64,000 nucleotides of DNA. Origin: an uncultured Vibrio sp. GTDB taxonomy: Bacteria; Pseudomonadota; Gammaproteobacteria; Enterobacterales; Vibrionaceae. A program made the translations under genes and the position numbers. Where the stretch lies: NCBI GenBank assembly GCA_947504195.1, contig CANNGN010000003.1, positions 372,001 to 436,000 on the forward strand, in the 5' to 3' direction. Position 1 is the stretch's first letter, and each line of letters begins with the position of its first letter. The notes under the pieces were generated by a model. It was not told where the DNA came from and searched no databases. It worked only from the letters and a program-made list of their open reading frames with translations. Positions 17,956 to 25,922 of the stretch are shown one piece after another.

Positions 17956-18612
17956 ATGAGTAAAGTCGCTATAGTGATCGGTGCAACCGGTTTAGTCGGT
18001 AACGCCCTTGTACAACAACTCTCTACCGATGACTCATTTCACAAGATAGTCTGTATTACCCGCCGACCGATATTGATTAATGATGGCAAAATCGTCAATC
18101 AAGTTATTGATTTTGATAACTTAGAACAACATGCGTCATTATTTTCTGGTGACTTTTTATTCTCGTGTCTCGGCACCACACGCCATCAAGCTGGGAGCAT
18201 TGATGCGCAGAAAAAAGTGGATATTGACTATCAATTAAAGGCCGCCCGACTCGCCGCAAAGAATGGTGTAACCCAATACCTTTTAGTTTCATCTGCAGGA
18301 GCCAATTCTCGAAGTAAAAGCCCATATCTAAAAATGAAGGGAGAGCTTGAGGATCAAATAGCTTCGTTGCCGTTTGAACGTATTGCTATTGTACAACCCT
18401 CGGCACTATTGGGATATCGTGAAACGCCACGTATCAGTGAAAAAATAGGAGGTTGGATTCTTCCAATACTGACTTCGATTCCTCCTTTAAAAAAGTATCG
18501 CCCGATCACTGGCTTTCAAGTCGCTGCTAAACTCATCAATATTAGTCAGCAACAAACGCAGAGATTCGAGCGATTTCAACTGGATGAACTGTTTAATATC
18601 GAAATCCGTTAA
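17956..18612 (+). CDS. NAD(P)-binding Rossmann protein, atypical SDR
   Basis: 218 residues from the ATG at 17956, which has GGAG nine bases upstream; the frame is open further back. The N-terminal nucleotide-binding motif is VIGATGLVGNALVQQL (about residues 6-21). Later signatures are FSCLGTTR, DIDYQLKAARLAAKNGVTQYLLVSSAGA and the PSALLGYRETPR segment. This pattern matches the HTATIP2-like atypical short-chain dehydrogenase group. The usual YxxxK triad is represented by SPYLKMKGELE. The substrate is unknown. Its stop codon overlaps that of the convergent EamA gene by four bases. Confidence 0.85.
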   Translation: MSKVAIVIGATGLVGNALVQQLSTDDSFHKIVCITRRPILINDGKIVNQVIDFDNLEQHASLFSGDFLFSCLGTTRHQAGSIDAQKKVDIDYQLKAARLAAKNGVTQYLLVSSAGANSRSKSPYLKMKGELEDQIASLPFERIAIVQPSALLGYRETPRISEKIGGWILPILTSIPPLKKYRPITGFQVAAKLINISQQQTQRFERFQLDELFNIEIR

Positions 18613-19529
18613 TCAGACTTATTACGTTTACTGATCACCACCACCGATCCCACAACCAGTGCAATTCCTATGGCGTGGAAAACGGTGAAGCTTTCACCTA
18701 ACAATGAAACTGCAAACAACGTCGTAATTACTGGACCAATATTGCCTGTTAAACTCAACACCGACGGAGTTAACCTCGCCATACCAGCCGCCATAAGATA
18801 AGACGGCAAAACAGTACAGAAAAAACCCGTCGCAATACCCAATAAAATCAGCTCGGATGACATATCACTAAATGAAGTACCATAGAGACTATATTGCAAT
18901 AGAATGATACTTCCAGCACTCCCCATCCCAACACTGGTAAACAGTTGACTACCTAATACCGTAATCAGGCGCTTACTCAATATCAAATAAACCGCAAATA
19001 CAAACGCTGAGGTGATAGCAAGCATGCTGCCAAACCAAACTTGCTCTCCAAAGTGAGATAAATCATGAATAACGATAAATGCAATTCCGATATACCCCAT
19101 GAAGATCGCCTTAATAAGACCTGGCTTTAGACGATCTTTAAATACAACCGCACTGATCACGACCACAAATGTAGGGTAAAGAAATATCAATAAGCGTTCT
19201 AGCTGAGCTGAAATCAATGATAAAGATACGATGTCCAAAAAGCTGGCACAGTAATATCCAAGAATTCCGACCAATGCTGCTTGCCATCCATAAGTTTGAA
19301 GTGCACTACGCGCGCGGCTTTCACGACACAACCAGAGTAATATGATGATATAGAATGGTAGCGAGCTAGCCGCACGTAAACTCATAATCGCTGTCGCATC
19401 ACCACCTGCGTCATACGCAAGCTTAATCAAGACTGGCTTAATTGAAAAAAGTGCGGTCCCCAAAAGAGCATATACAATACCAATACTGTATTGAGATATA
19501 TCTTGAGATCGAACAGAGGGATCATTCAT
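18609..19529 (-). CDS. EamA/DMT-family exporter with structured leader
   Basis: 306 residues with about ten membrane segments in two EamA repeats, for example IVYALLGTALFSIKPVLIK at the start and VITTLFAVSLLGESFTVFHA near the end. The ATG has AAGGA about ten bases upstream. It is a membrane exporter of the drug/metabolite superfamily; the substrate is not evident. Its 5' leader is unusual: a 17-codon leader ORF (19613-19666), a GC-rich hairpin (19578-19599) and a second hairpin (19532-19564) that would hide this gene's Shine-Dalgarno sequence. Expression is therefore probably tied to translation of the leader peptide. Confidence 0.9.
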   Translation of the reverse strand: MNDPSVRSQDISQYSIGIVYALLGTALFSIKPVLIKLAYDAGGDATAIMSLRAASSLPFYIIILLWLCRESRARSALQTYGWQAALVGILGYYCASFLDIVSLSLISAQLERLLIFLYPTFVVVISAVVFKDRLKPGLIKAIFMGYIGIAFIVIHDLSHFGEQVWFGSMLAITSAFVFAVYLILSKRLITVLGSQLFTSVGMGSAGSIILLQYSLYGTSFSDMSSELILLGIATGFFCTVLPSYLMAAGMARLTPSVLSLTGNIGPVITTLFAVSLLGESFTVFHAIGIALVVGSVVVISKRNKSD

Positions 19530-19531
19530 TA

Positions 19532-19564
19532 CTCGTTCCTTAATTTAATAAAAAAGGCTACGAG
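19532..19564 (-). promoter_or_regulatory. SD-sequestering hairpin of eamA-type gene
   Basis: On the minus-strand transcript CUCGU (19564-19560) can pair with ACGAG (19536-19532), and CCUU (19557-19554) with AAGG (19541-19538). The second arm contains the AAGGA Shine-Dalgarno sequence of the exporter, whose ATG is at 19529. Formation of this stem should reduce translation initiation. The stem is interrupted by small internal loops and is not strong. Confidence 0.5.
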
Positions 19565-19577
19565 ATAAATGACGAAA

Positions 19578-19599
19578 CGGCTGCATTCACTCGCAGCCG
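19578..19599 (-). promoter_or_regulatory. Attenuator-like hairpin in eamA leader
   Basis: A GC-rich 7-bp stem, CGGCTGC (plus strand 19578-19584) with GCAGCCG (19593-19599), and an 8-base loop. On the minus transcript it is followed by UUUCGUCAUUU. Its 5' arm in the RNA, CCGGCUGC, can alternatively pair over 8 bp (one G-U) with GCAGUCGG inside the end of the leader ORF, so two exclusive folds exist. Confidence 0.6.
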
Positions 19600-19612
19600 G
19601 ACACAACAACGT

Positions 19613-19666
19613 CTACCGACTGCAGGGCATAAGAAGGAGCCAGAGTTTAGTAGTGTGTTGATACAT
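19613..19666 (-). CDS. Putative 17-residue leader peptide of eamA-type gene
   Basis: A short ORF, MYQHTTKLWLLLMPCSR, starts at an ATG (19666) with a near-ideal AAGGA seven bases upstream and ends 13 bases before the leader hairpin. The codons for Cys-Ser-Arg (TGC AGT CGG) form the segment that can pair with the hairpin's 5' arm. The size, ribosome-binding site and position match leader peptides that control attenuators. It is too short to judge by codon use, and there is no experimental support here. Confidence 0.5.
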   Translation of the reverse strand: MYQHTTKLWLLLMPCSR

Positions 19667-19858
19667 TGAAATTTCCTTAAGATTGAGAAGCCACGTTATC
19701 AGACCATTTGAATAGTGACAAGCAATATAAATTCATGGCCTAAGTTTGTGCTATGGTAGACGGATTAAACGGATTAAAATGACACCTTATTTTTCGCTCG
19801 GTTTCTTCGTCTATTTTCTTTAGCTTATTTTGAAACCAAATGACCACTAGAGCACGCT
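19667..19858. other. Divergent upstream region of two transporter genes
   Basis: This stretch should hold the promoters of the leader-controlled EamA gene (minus) and the AEC transporter (plus). It also contains a 14-codon plus-strand ORF (19779-19823, product MTPYFSLGFFVYFL) with GGA six bases before its ATG. No hairpin follows that ORF, and its aromatic content may simply reflect T-rich DNA. Confidence 0.35.
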
Positions 19859-20737
19859 ATGTTTGAGCTAATTATCGGAATACTCTTCCCAATGTTTGCA
19901 GTAACCACTGTCGGTTTTTGCATCGGTCGTTGGATAAAACTGGATTTTGCACCAATCAATCGAATTAATATGGACTTTTTTATTCCAGCACTCGTTTTTT
20001 CGTCTGTTGGTACGATGCCACTTGATATCACAAAGATCCCACTTCTTAGTGCTGCGCTACTCGCGATCTTGATCCCTTGCATTGTGATGTTGTTGGTTTG
20101 TCGCGTATTCAAGCTCAACTTTAAAGTGTGGGCACCACCTCATATGTTTCGCAACAGCGGCAATTTAGCGATTCCCCTTTTTACCTATGCGTTTGGCGAC
20201 AAAGCATTGGCATCTGCCGTATTAATTTTTGTTGTGTCTTCGTGTATGCATGTCAGTCTTGGCTTAGCCTTGGTAAGCAACGGAAACCCACTTAAGCAAG
20301 TCATTCGAATGCCCATTTTTATTGCGGCGGTTATTGGCCTAGGTTTAAACCTAAGCGAGATCGGGATCTGGAATCCACTGTATGAGGCAAGCGCATTATT
20401 AGGGCAGACCGCTGTGCCTATCATGCTCGTTTCTCTTGGAACACAAATGTGTTTTATGCGTCTTAGTGGATTGAAAGTGGGGCTAATCTGTACTCTGCTT
20501 TCACTTACAACCGGCGCCATCACATTCAGTATTATCTACCTATTTATTCCCCTACCCGCCATGCACTTACAAATGATGTTGTTATTCTCGATGTTGCCAC
20601 CTGCGGTTATGAACTATCTCCTCGCTGAACGTTTCAACCTTGAACCAACTAACGTTGCTTCGATGGTCTTATTCAGCAATTTCTTTAGCATTTTCACCTT
20701 ACCGATATTACTCACCGTAGCTTTCTCGTTGGGGTGA
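19859..20737 (+). CDS. AEC-family transporter (auxin efflux carrier type)
   Basis: 292 residues with about ten membrane helices in two five-helix halves. Family signatures are FFIPALVFSSVG, the MFRNSGNLAIPLFTYAFG motif at about residues 97-114, QTAVPIMLVSLGTQ and PPAVMNYLLAERFNLEP. Bacterial AEC proteins export or take up carboxylates and amino-acid-like compounds, and the auxin name comes from plant relatives. The substrate is unknown. It stands alone downstream of the divergent EamA leader. Confidence 0.9.
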   Translation: MFELIIGILFPMFAVTTVGFCIGRWIKLDFAPINRINMDFFIPALVFSSVGTMPLDITKIPLLSAALLAILIPCIVMLLVCRVFKLNFKVWAPPHMFRNSGNLAIPLFTYAFGDKALASAVLIFVVSSCMHVSLGLALVSNGNPLKQVIRMPIFIAAVIGLGLNLSEIGIWNPLYEASALLGQTAVPIMLVSLGTQMCFMRLSGLKVGLICTLLSLTTGAITFSIIYLFIPLPAMHLQMMLLFSMLPPAVMNYLLAERFNLEPTNVASMVLFSNFFSIFTLPILLTVAFSLG

Positions 20738-21107
20738 TTTTTTCATTAAAAAAATATTGCACAAGTAATAATGTGGCATAAATCAAATACGAGACTTGTC
20801 TTAATATGGCGAGTCTCGAAAGAAGATCATTGATAACTCGCAACAAGTCACCTATCAATAAGTCGACCAATCATGTTTTATTCAAGTAATATCAATGATC
20901 CAAGCTGATCACAATTTTCTCGCTAACGATTCAGTCACGACTGCCAATCAATCCACTGCCATAAAACCACAAATATTATAATGTTAATAGTTTCTCTTTA
21001 GTTAAGTTTTACTTAACTAAATGTCAATTTCTATCGTTTGTTAAATTGGTATATCTGACTAATAATTATGTCTAGAAACATTGGAATTTATAACTTTGGG
21101 GGCAACT
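20738..21107. other. Intergenic region upstream of DUF1127 gene
   Basis: 370 AT-rich bases. A short inverted repeat CGAGACT (20790-20796) with AGTCTCG (20812-20818) may end the AEC transcript but has no T-run. A perfect palindrome at 20997-21021 is listed separately. No further gene was seen. Confidence 0.45.
20997..21021. promoter_or_regulatory. Perfect palindrome upstream of DUF1127 gene
   Basis: TTTAGTTAAGT (20997-21007) and ACTTAACTAAA (21011-21021) form an 11-bp inverted repeat around TTT. It lies 86 bases before the DUF1127 start. The AT-rich, non-terminator character and position suggest a dimeric repressor site, of MarR-like size, but the binding protein is unknown. Confidence 0.45.
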
Positions 21108-21335
21108 ATGGCACATTCGATCGACCGTTCGTTCACTTTGCAGCATATTGCGCCAACGGAATGGCATAAGAAAATCTATACGGAAATTAAAATGTGGCAC
21201 CGCGACGCGGTAACAAGAAAACAACTTAAAAACTTACCTGAACATCTCTTTGATGATATTGGAATCAATAGAGAAGAAGCGATGCAAGAAGTAAATCGTT
21301 TTCCATTTAGAGACGCTTTATTCTTTTGGGTATAA
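21108..21335 (+). CDS. DUF1127 small basic protein
   Basis: 75 residues from the ATG at 21108, just after GGGGG; the open frame begins at 21081. The C-terminal DUF1127 (YjiS-like) motif is clear: KMWHRDAVTRKQLKNLPEHLFDDIGINREEA at about residues 28-58. Such proteins are short and basic, and in some bacteria bind RNA or regulate phosphate and carbon metabolism. The N-terminal 25 residues are outside the motif. It is a single-gene unit with a palindrome in its upstream region. Confidence 0.85.
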   Translation: MAHSIDRSFTLQHIAPTEWHKKIYTEIKMWHRDAVTRKQLKNLPEHLFDDIGINREEAMQEVNRFPFRDALFFWV

Positions 21336-21613
21336 CTCGCTAGACCAAATTAGAACACCAAAACAGATAACGGGAATTGACTTTTTTAAATGAGAATACA
21401 TTCCCGTTGAAATACCTTTTCCCGCTGCACTTCTCTTTTCTAATTTACCTTCATTTCGCTTTACTCTGATAAACTAACGCTCGTTCAATCTCATCAAGTT
21501 TCTATCAGCTCAAATACATATAAATATTTTCCGAAAAACGATAGAAAACCGCATCAATTTCAGTTAGATTTCTACCCCTTTTTTGAAGAATATAACAAGT
21601 GGGTTGGCGCGAT

Positions 21614-22966
21614 ATGTATATTGGATTTGATTACGGAACATCAAACTGCTCCGTCGCAACAATGAAAGACAACACTCCCATATTCTTACCACTCGAAAAC
21701 GACCAATTCTATATTCCTTCAACTGTGTGCGCACCAACCCGAGCGTCAATATCCGAGCATCTTTTCCGTCACCTAGATATCTCACCAATCGGTGAAGTTG
21801 GGGAGCGTGTACTTCGTACCGCACTCGCGTTTAATCGTGATGAGGACATAGACCTCGAACCAAACGATATAATGTTTGGAAGAGCGGCACTGGCGGCCTA
21901 TCTTGATGATCCAAGTAACGTCTATTACGTAAAATCTCCCAAATCTTTTCTAGGCGCATCTGGACTTTTAGATACGCAAATCAGTTTCTTCGAAGACTTG
22001 GTTTGTTTAATGATGACCAATATTAAACGTAAAGCCGAGCAGACAACAAATACACAGATTGCCGATACGGTAATCGGACGTCCGATCAACTTCCATGGTC
22101 GAGGTGGTGATGTCGCCAACCAACAAGCCGAAACCATTTTATATCAAGCAGCAAAGCGAGCTGGGTTCAATAATATCGAGTTTCAATTTGAACCGGTTGC
22201 GGCAGGCTTAGAGTACGAAGCAACGCTAAACTCAAATCAAATTGTTTTAGTCGTCGATATTGGCGGCGGTACTACCGACTGTTCCGTCATCGAAATGGGA
22301 CCAAGCTTACGAGGAAAGGCTGACCGTTCTCAATCTTTACTTGCGCATTCAGGTCTGCGTGTCGGTGGAAACGATTTAGATATTGCGCTCGCGTTTGATC
22401 AACTCATGCAACCTTTTGGAAAAAACAGCCAGTTTCTAAGTGGGCTTGAAATGCCGTTAACACAGTTTAGAAACCCTATCGCGATCAATAATGTCGCCGC
22501 ACAGAGTGATTTCTATAGCCGTCAGAATTTAGCGGAATTAACACGCCTACACAAAGATGCACAGCACCCTAATAAACTGGCGCGGCTACTAGAGGTATAC
22601 AATGAAAAGTTGGGCTATCGAATTGTCCGCCGAGCAGAAGAAGCCAAAATCGCGCTCTCAAATCAAGATGCATATCTAACTAAACTAGAACTACTCGAAG
22701 AAACATTACAGATTGATATCGAGCATCAGAAAATGGTCGATGCAATTGAGTCTCCGAAAAATAAGATGATTGAATTGGCTAAAGATGCAGTAACACAAGC
22801 TGGAGTGACACCGGACACAATTTTCGTCACTGGTGGTTCTTCTCGCTCACCGGTACTGCGTCATGCAATAGAACAAGCGTTTCCCAATATTCCCATCGTC
22901 ACTGGAAACCACTATGGCTCGGTTACCGCTGGCCTTGCTCGTTGGGCAGAGATTTGTTTTAAGTAA
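21614..22966 (+). CDS. yegD: YegD-type Hsp70-like ATPase
   Basis: 450 residues from the ATG at 21614; a GTG at 21599 is the alternative. The actin/Hsp70 nucleotide-binding fold is intact: phosphate-1 loop GFDYGTSNCSVA at the N-terminus, connect and phosphate-2 segment LVVDIGGGTTDCSVIEMG in the middle, and the adenosine loop FVTGGSSRSPVLRHAI near the end. Length matches E. coli YegD, which lacks the DnaK substrate-binding domain. Its clients and role are not established. No DnaJ or GrpE partner is adjacent. A terminator follows at 22978. Confidence 0.9.
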   Translation: MYIGFDYGTSNCSVATMKDNTPIFLPLENDQFYIPSTVCAPTRASISEHLFRHLDISPIGEVGERVLRTALAFNRDEDIDLEPNDIMFGRAALAAYLDDPSNVYYVKSPKSFLGASGLLDTQISFFEDLVCLMMTNIKRKAEQTTNTQIADTVIGRPINFHGRGGDVANQQAETILYQAAKRAGFNNIEFQFEPVAAGLEYEATLNSNQIVLVVDIGGGTTDCSVIEMGPSLRGKADRSQSLLAHSGLRVGGNDLDIALAFDQLMQPFGKNSQFLSGLEMPLTQFRNPIAINNVAAQSDFYSRQNLAELTRLHKDAQHPNKLARLLEVYNEKLGYRIVRRAEEAKIALSNQDAYLTKLELLEETLQIDIEHQKMVDAIESPKNKMIELAKDAVTQAGVTPDTIFVTGGSSRSPVLRHAIEQAFPNIPIVTGNHYGSVTAGLARWAEICFK

Positions 22967-22977
22967 AATAACTCTGG

Positions 22978-23026
22978 CAAACGTCACGCTTTATTACATC
23001 GAATAATGAGTGACGTTTGTATTTTA
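22978..23026 (+). terminator. Terminator after yegD
   Basis: CAAACGTCAC (22978-22987) pairs with GTGACGTTTG (23010-23019) and the loop can fold further. The stem is followed by TATTTTAA. It lies 11 bases after the yegD stop codon. Confidence 0.7.
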
Positions 23027-23139
23027 ATCCTCTCTTCATTTGACCTAGTCACCCAATTCATACAGTATGATTAGTGCCTTATAACGCATTGTTTATCTTA
23101 GTATTGAAATGCTGTTCCTCTTACCTTCAATGGGATCAC

Positions 23140-23625
23140 ATGAAGTTATCATTAATCGCTGCAGTTTCTGAAAATGGCGTCATTGGATCTGGGTTAGATA
23201 TCCCTTGGTCTGTCAAAGGGGAACAATCACTATTTAAAGCCATGACGTTTAACAAATGGTTAATTGTTGGACGAAAAACGTTTGAATCGATGGGAAAGCT
23301 TCCAAATCGAAAATACGCGGTGATTACACACTCTCCAATTGTTTCTACTGATGAAGGTGTTCAATATTTCTCTTCAATCGACGATGCATTAACGGCTCTG
23401 GCGCACGTCACTGACCATGTTTTTGTTTCGGGTGGTGGAGAAATCTATCAAGCTCTGATCCATCAAGCGACAACGTTACACCTTTCGACAATTCATAAAC
23501 ACATTGATGGCGACGTGTATTTTCCCGAGATTCCAAACGATTATCACAAGGTATTTGAGCAGAGTTTTAACTCAAATCTTGATTATACCTACCATATTTG
23601 GCAAAAGAGCAAGGGGGGAATATAG
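23140..23625 (+). CDS. Dihydrofolate reductase, DfrA1-like
   Basis: 161 residues from the ATG at 23140 (GGGA just upstream); the open frame from 23074 adds unrelated residues. It reduces dihydrofolate to tetrahydrofolate with NADPH. The sequence is strikingly close, from memory, to plasmid and integron DfrA1: [53 protein letters not shown] and [12 protein letters not shown] all align, and the active-site acid is Glu (E28) in place of the Asp of chromosomal FolA. That group tolerates trimethoprim, so intrinsic resistance is a fair inference. No attC site lies downstream: the next ATG is immediately after the stop codon. Confidence 0.9.
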   Translation: MKLSLIAAVSENGVIGSGLDIPWSVKGEQSLFKAMTFNKWLIVGRKTFESMGKLPNRKYAVITHSPIVSTDEGVQYFSSIDDALTALAHVTDHVFVSGGGEIYQALIHQATTLHLSTIHKHIDGDVYFPEIPNDYHKVFEQSFNSNLDYTYHIWQKSKGGI

Positions 23626-24465
23626 ATGAACTCAAATGACATTCTATACATCTCTGATCTTGATGGGACCTTACTAAACGATGATCAGACTGTGTCACAC
23701 AACACTCAATCGTATCTAGCGACAGCGATCCAAGAAGGCGTAAATTTTACTTATGCAACAGCAAGATCGATTACCTCTAGTCAGTTCGTTCTCGACAGCC
23801 TTAACATAAGGCTTCCTGTGATTTTATATAATGGCGCGCAAATATATTGTCCAATTCGAAAAACTTATATCCACAGTGCGTATATGGAAGCAACAGCATT
23901 CACATCCCATTTAAATCAATTTCTAACCGATGGTTTAGATCCCGTTATTCATTGTTTGGATAAAGAGGATAACCTCAGAGTTTATTTTCGATCCGCAGCC
24001 AATGAAAGTACCGCAACTTGGATCAATTCAAGACTCAAAAATGGCGACAACAGATTCCGCATTACCGAAGATTTCTCCGAAATAGACCAAACCAAAGTCA
24101 TTGAACTAATGGTGGTAGCACCGCAAGAAATGCTCATTCGATATCAAGACTCCTTAACCAATGAGCCAAGTGTCTCGTCCGTTCTTTCGGAAGATATTTA
24201 CTGCAAAGGTTTCTATTGGTTAGAGTTAAGCCATCGAAATGCCAATAAAGGTTATGCTGTTAAAAAGCTAGGAGAACATTTAGGCATAAGCAAAGTTGTC
24301 ACGTTCGGGGACAATCATAATGATATCCCTATGTTTGAACATTCATATCGCTCTCTTGCGATGAGCAATGCGCAACCATCCGTTCGAAAAGTCGCTAGTG
24401 ATGTGATTGGTTGTAATAATGACGATGCAGTTATTCGTTATATTGAAGGACAAAGAACGAAATAA
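23626..24465 (+). CDS. Cof-type HAD phosphatase
   Basis: 279 residues. HAD motif I is YISDLDGTLLNDD (catalytic Asp pair at residues 10 and 12), motif II lies in FTYATARS, motif III Lys in NANKGYAVKKL and motif IV in VVTFGDNHNDIPMF. The long cap between motifs II and III marks subclass IIB (Cof/YidA). Such enzymes dephosphorylate sugar phosphates, FMN or PLP; the substrate here is open. The ATG directly abuts the DHFR stop codon, so translation is probably coupled. Confidence 0.9.
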   Translation: MNSNDILYISDLDGTLLNDDQTVSHNTQSYLATAIQEGVNFTYATARSITSSQFVLDSLNIRLPVILYNGAQIYCPIRKTYIHSAYMEATAFTSHLNQFLTDGLDPVIHCLDKEDNLRVYFRSAANESTATWINSRLKNGDNRFRITEDFSEIDQTKVIELMVVAPQEMLIRYQDSLTNEPSVSSVLSEDIYCKGFYWLELSHRNANKGYAVKKLGEHLGISKVVTFGDNHNDIPMFEHSYRSLAMSNAQPSVRKVASDVIGCNNDDAVIRYIEGQRTK

Positions 24466-24475
24466 AGAGGTGAAT

Positions 24476-24805
24476 ATGGGATTTTGGTATTTAGTCATTG
24501 CCATTTGTGCCGAAGTCGTCGGTACGTTAGCGCTAAAGGCCTCGAATGGCTTTACTCACGCTATCTCTGGTACTATTTGTGTTCTAAGTTACGCCATTAC
24601 CTTTTACTTTTTCTCACTGGTGCTAAAAACGGTGCCTATCGGTATTGCTTACGCGATATGGGCGGGAATGGGCATTGTGCTTATTGCATCCATCGGTGCG
24701 GTGATTTATCGTCAAGTTCCGGATATTCCGGCTATATTAGGAATGGTACTCATTGTCTCTGGCGTCATCGTTATCAACGTTTTTTCCAAAACAAATGTGC
24801 ATTAA
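24476..24805 (+). CDS. SMR-family multidrug efflux protein
   Basis: 109 residues from the ATG at 24476, with AGAGGTGAAT just upstream; the frame is open earlier inside the HAD gene. Four membrane helices are visible and the conserved membrane glutamate lies in AICAEVVGTLALKAS at residue 12. Other signatures are VPIGIAYAIWAGMGIV and the GMVLIVSGVIVINVFS fourth helix. This is the EmrE/QacE type of small proton-coupled exporter for quaternary ammonium compounds and dyes. It starts 10 bases after the HAD gene. Confidence 0.92.
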   Translation: MGFWYLVIAICAEVVGTLALKASNGFTHAISGTICVLSYAITFYFFSLVLKTVPIGIAYAIWAGMGIVLIASIGAVIYRQVPDIPAILGMVLIVSGVIVINVFSKTNVH

Positions 24806-24831
24806 TACCTATCGAGAGCAAAAATAGAATC

Positions 24832-25254
24832 ATGGTTGAGATAAAAACAGTTCCTTATGACGAAGAACATAAACACAGTATTCAGTCTATTCGGCAACAT
24901 GTATTTTGTGTAGAACAAGGGATCGACCGCGAACTCGAATTTGATGGATTAGATAGTACTGCCATACATGTAATCGCATCGGTAAATGGTCAAACTGTTG
25001 CAACGGGACGAATGTTAAGCGATGGTCATATTGGTCGAATCGCTGTATTGAGTGAATATAGACGTTTAGGCATTGGCTCAAATATCGTTCTTTCATTAAT
25101 TGATGAAGCTACCAATAACGGCTATTCAAGTGTTTATCTCGGTTCGCAAAAACATGCAATTGATTTTTACGTTGAGTTAGGTTTCACGCCAGTTGGAGAA
25201 CCATTTATGGAAGCAGGACTCGAACATTTATCGATGGAAAAATCTCTCACTTAA
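24832..25254 (+). CDS. GNAT N-acetyltransferase (ElaA-like)
   Basis: 140 residues from the ATG at 24832. The frame is open from 24484, but that part overlaps the SMR gene in another frame and is not coding. The acetyl-CoA motif A reads GRIAVLSEYRRLGIGSNIVL at about residues 66-85, preceded by the acceptor-site strand VCVEQ-type segment FCVEQGIDRELEFDGLD and ATGRML. This is the ElaA/GNAT pattern. The substrate is unknown. It follows the SMR gene by 26 bases. Confidence 0.85.
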   Translation: MVEIKTVPYDEEHKHSIQSIRQHVFCVEQGIDRELEFDGLDSTAIHVIASVNGQTVATGRMLSDGHIGRIAVLSEYRRLGIGSNIVLSLIDEATNNGYSSVYLGSQKHAIDFYVELGFTPVGEPFMEAGLEHLSMEKSLT

Positions 25255-25257
25255 CTC

Positions 25258-25284
25258 ACCATTTCCCCAATGGTTACCATTTTT
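25258..25284 (+). terminator. Possible terminator after GNAT gene
   Basis: ACCATT (25258-25263) pairs with AATGGT (25269-25274) around a 5-base loop, then TACCATTTTT. The stem is short, so the call is weak. It follows the GNAT stop codon by three bases. Confidence 0.35.
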
Positions 25285-25431
25285 GCGAGACAGGTAGATT
25301 AATCCAGCCGCTCCTTGGAGGATAATAGAGCTGTGCAGAAATATTCATGGCTAGCACTTCAATCGAGTTTTTCCTCAACGATGTTTAAGTGAAGTGTTAA
25401 TTTATTAAGTGACTCATCCTAAGGAGTGCCT

Positions 25432-25803
25432 ATGTTTACTGTAACCCAAATAGATACTAATCGGTTAGATATTGAGTTGAGTGGCAAATTAGATGCAGAG
25501 CAAATGAAAACGGCATTGGACGAACTTGTCACCAAATCAGAACATATCGAAAACGGAACCATGATGTACGATGTAATCGATTTTCATTTTCCATCACTTG
25601 GAGCAATAGGAATCGAATTATCACGCCTTCCATCCATGTTCAAACTGATCAACAAATTTGATCGTGCGGCAGTATTAACGGATACACCATGGATAAAAAA
25701 AGCCAGTGAATTAGAAGGTGCGCTATTTCCTGGACTCGAAATAAAAGCCTTTAATCGAGCTCAAAAACTGCAAGCAGAAGCGTGGTTATTGGGTGAAATT
25801 TAA
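25432..25803 (+). CDS. SpoIIAA-like STAS-domain protein
   Basis: 123 residues from the ATG at 25432, with AAGGAG just upstream. The pattern RLDIELSGKLDAEQMKTALDELV, MMYDVIDFHFPSLGAIGIEL, FDRAAVLTDTPWIKKASELEGALFPGLEIKAFN, and AEAWLL matches the SpoIIAA-like (DUF3478) family, a STAS-like fold with no conserved phosphorylatable serine seen. Some members bind lipids or membranes. Single-gene unit; function unknown. Confidence 0.82.
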   Translation: MFTVTQIDTNRLDIELSGKLDAEQMKTALDELVTKSEHIENGTMMYDVIDFHFPSLGAIGIELSRLPSMFKLINKFDRAAVLTDTPWIKKASELEGALFPGLEIKAFNRAQKLQAEAWLLGEI

Positions 25804-25922
25804 TGACAGCTCTCACCGCTAAGATTACGCGTTGATGACAGTGCGGTGAGAGTCATTTCAGAATAGAACATCACGCTACTATTAAGTAAGACTCGCGATA
25901 ATACAACCCACTAGGAGTAAAT

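Noticed and set aside
23140..24465. Integron cassette (attC) next to the DfrA1-like gene
   Set aside because: The stop codon of the DHFR gene is directly followed by the next ATG, leaving no space for an attC site, and no integrase is present.
24484..24831. N-terminal extension of the GNAT gene
   Set aside because: It overlaps the SMR gene in another frame, and the SMR frame has the ribosome-binding site and the conserved membrane glutamate.
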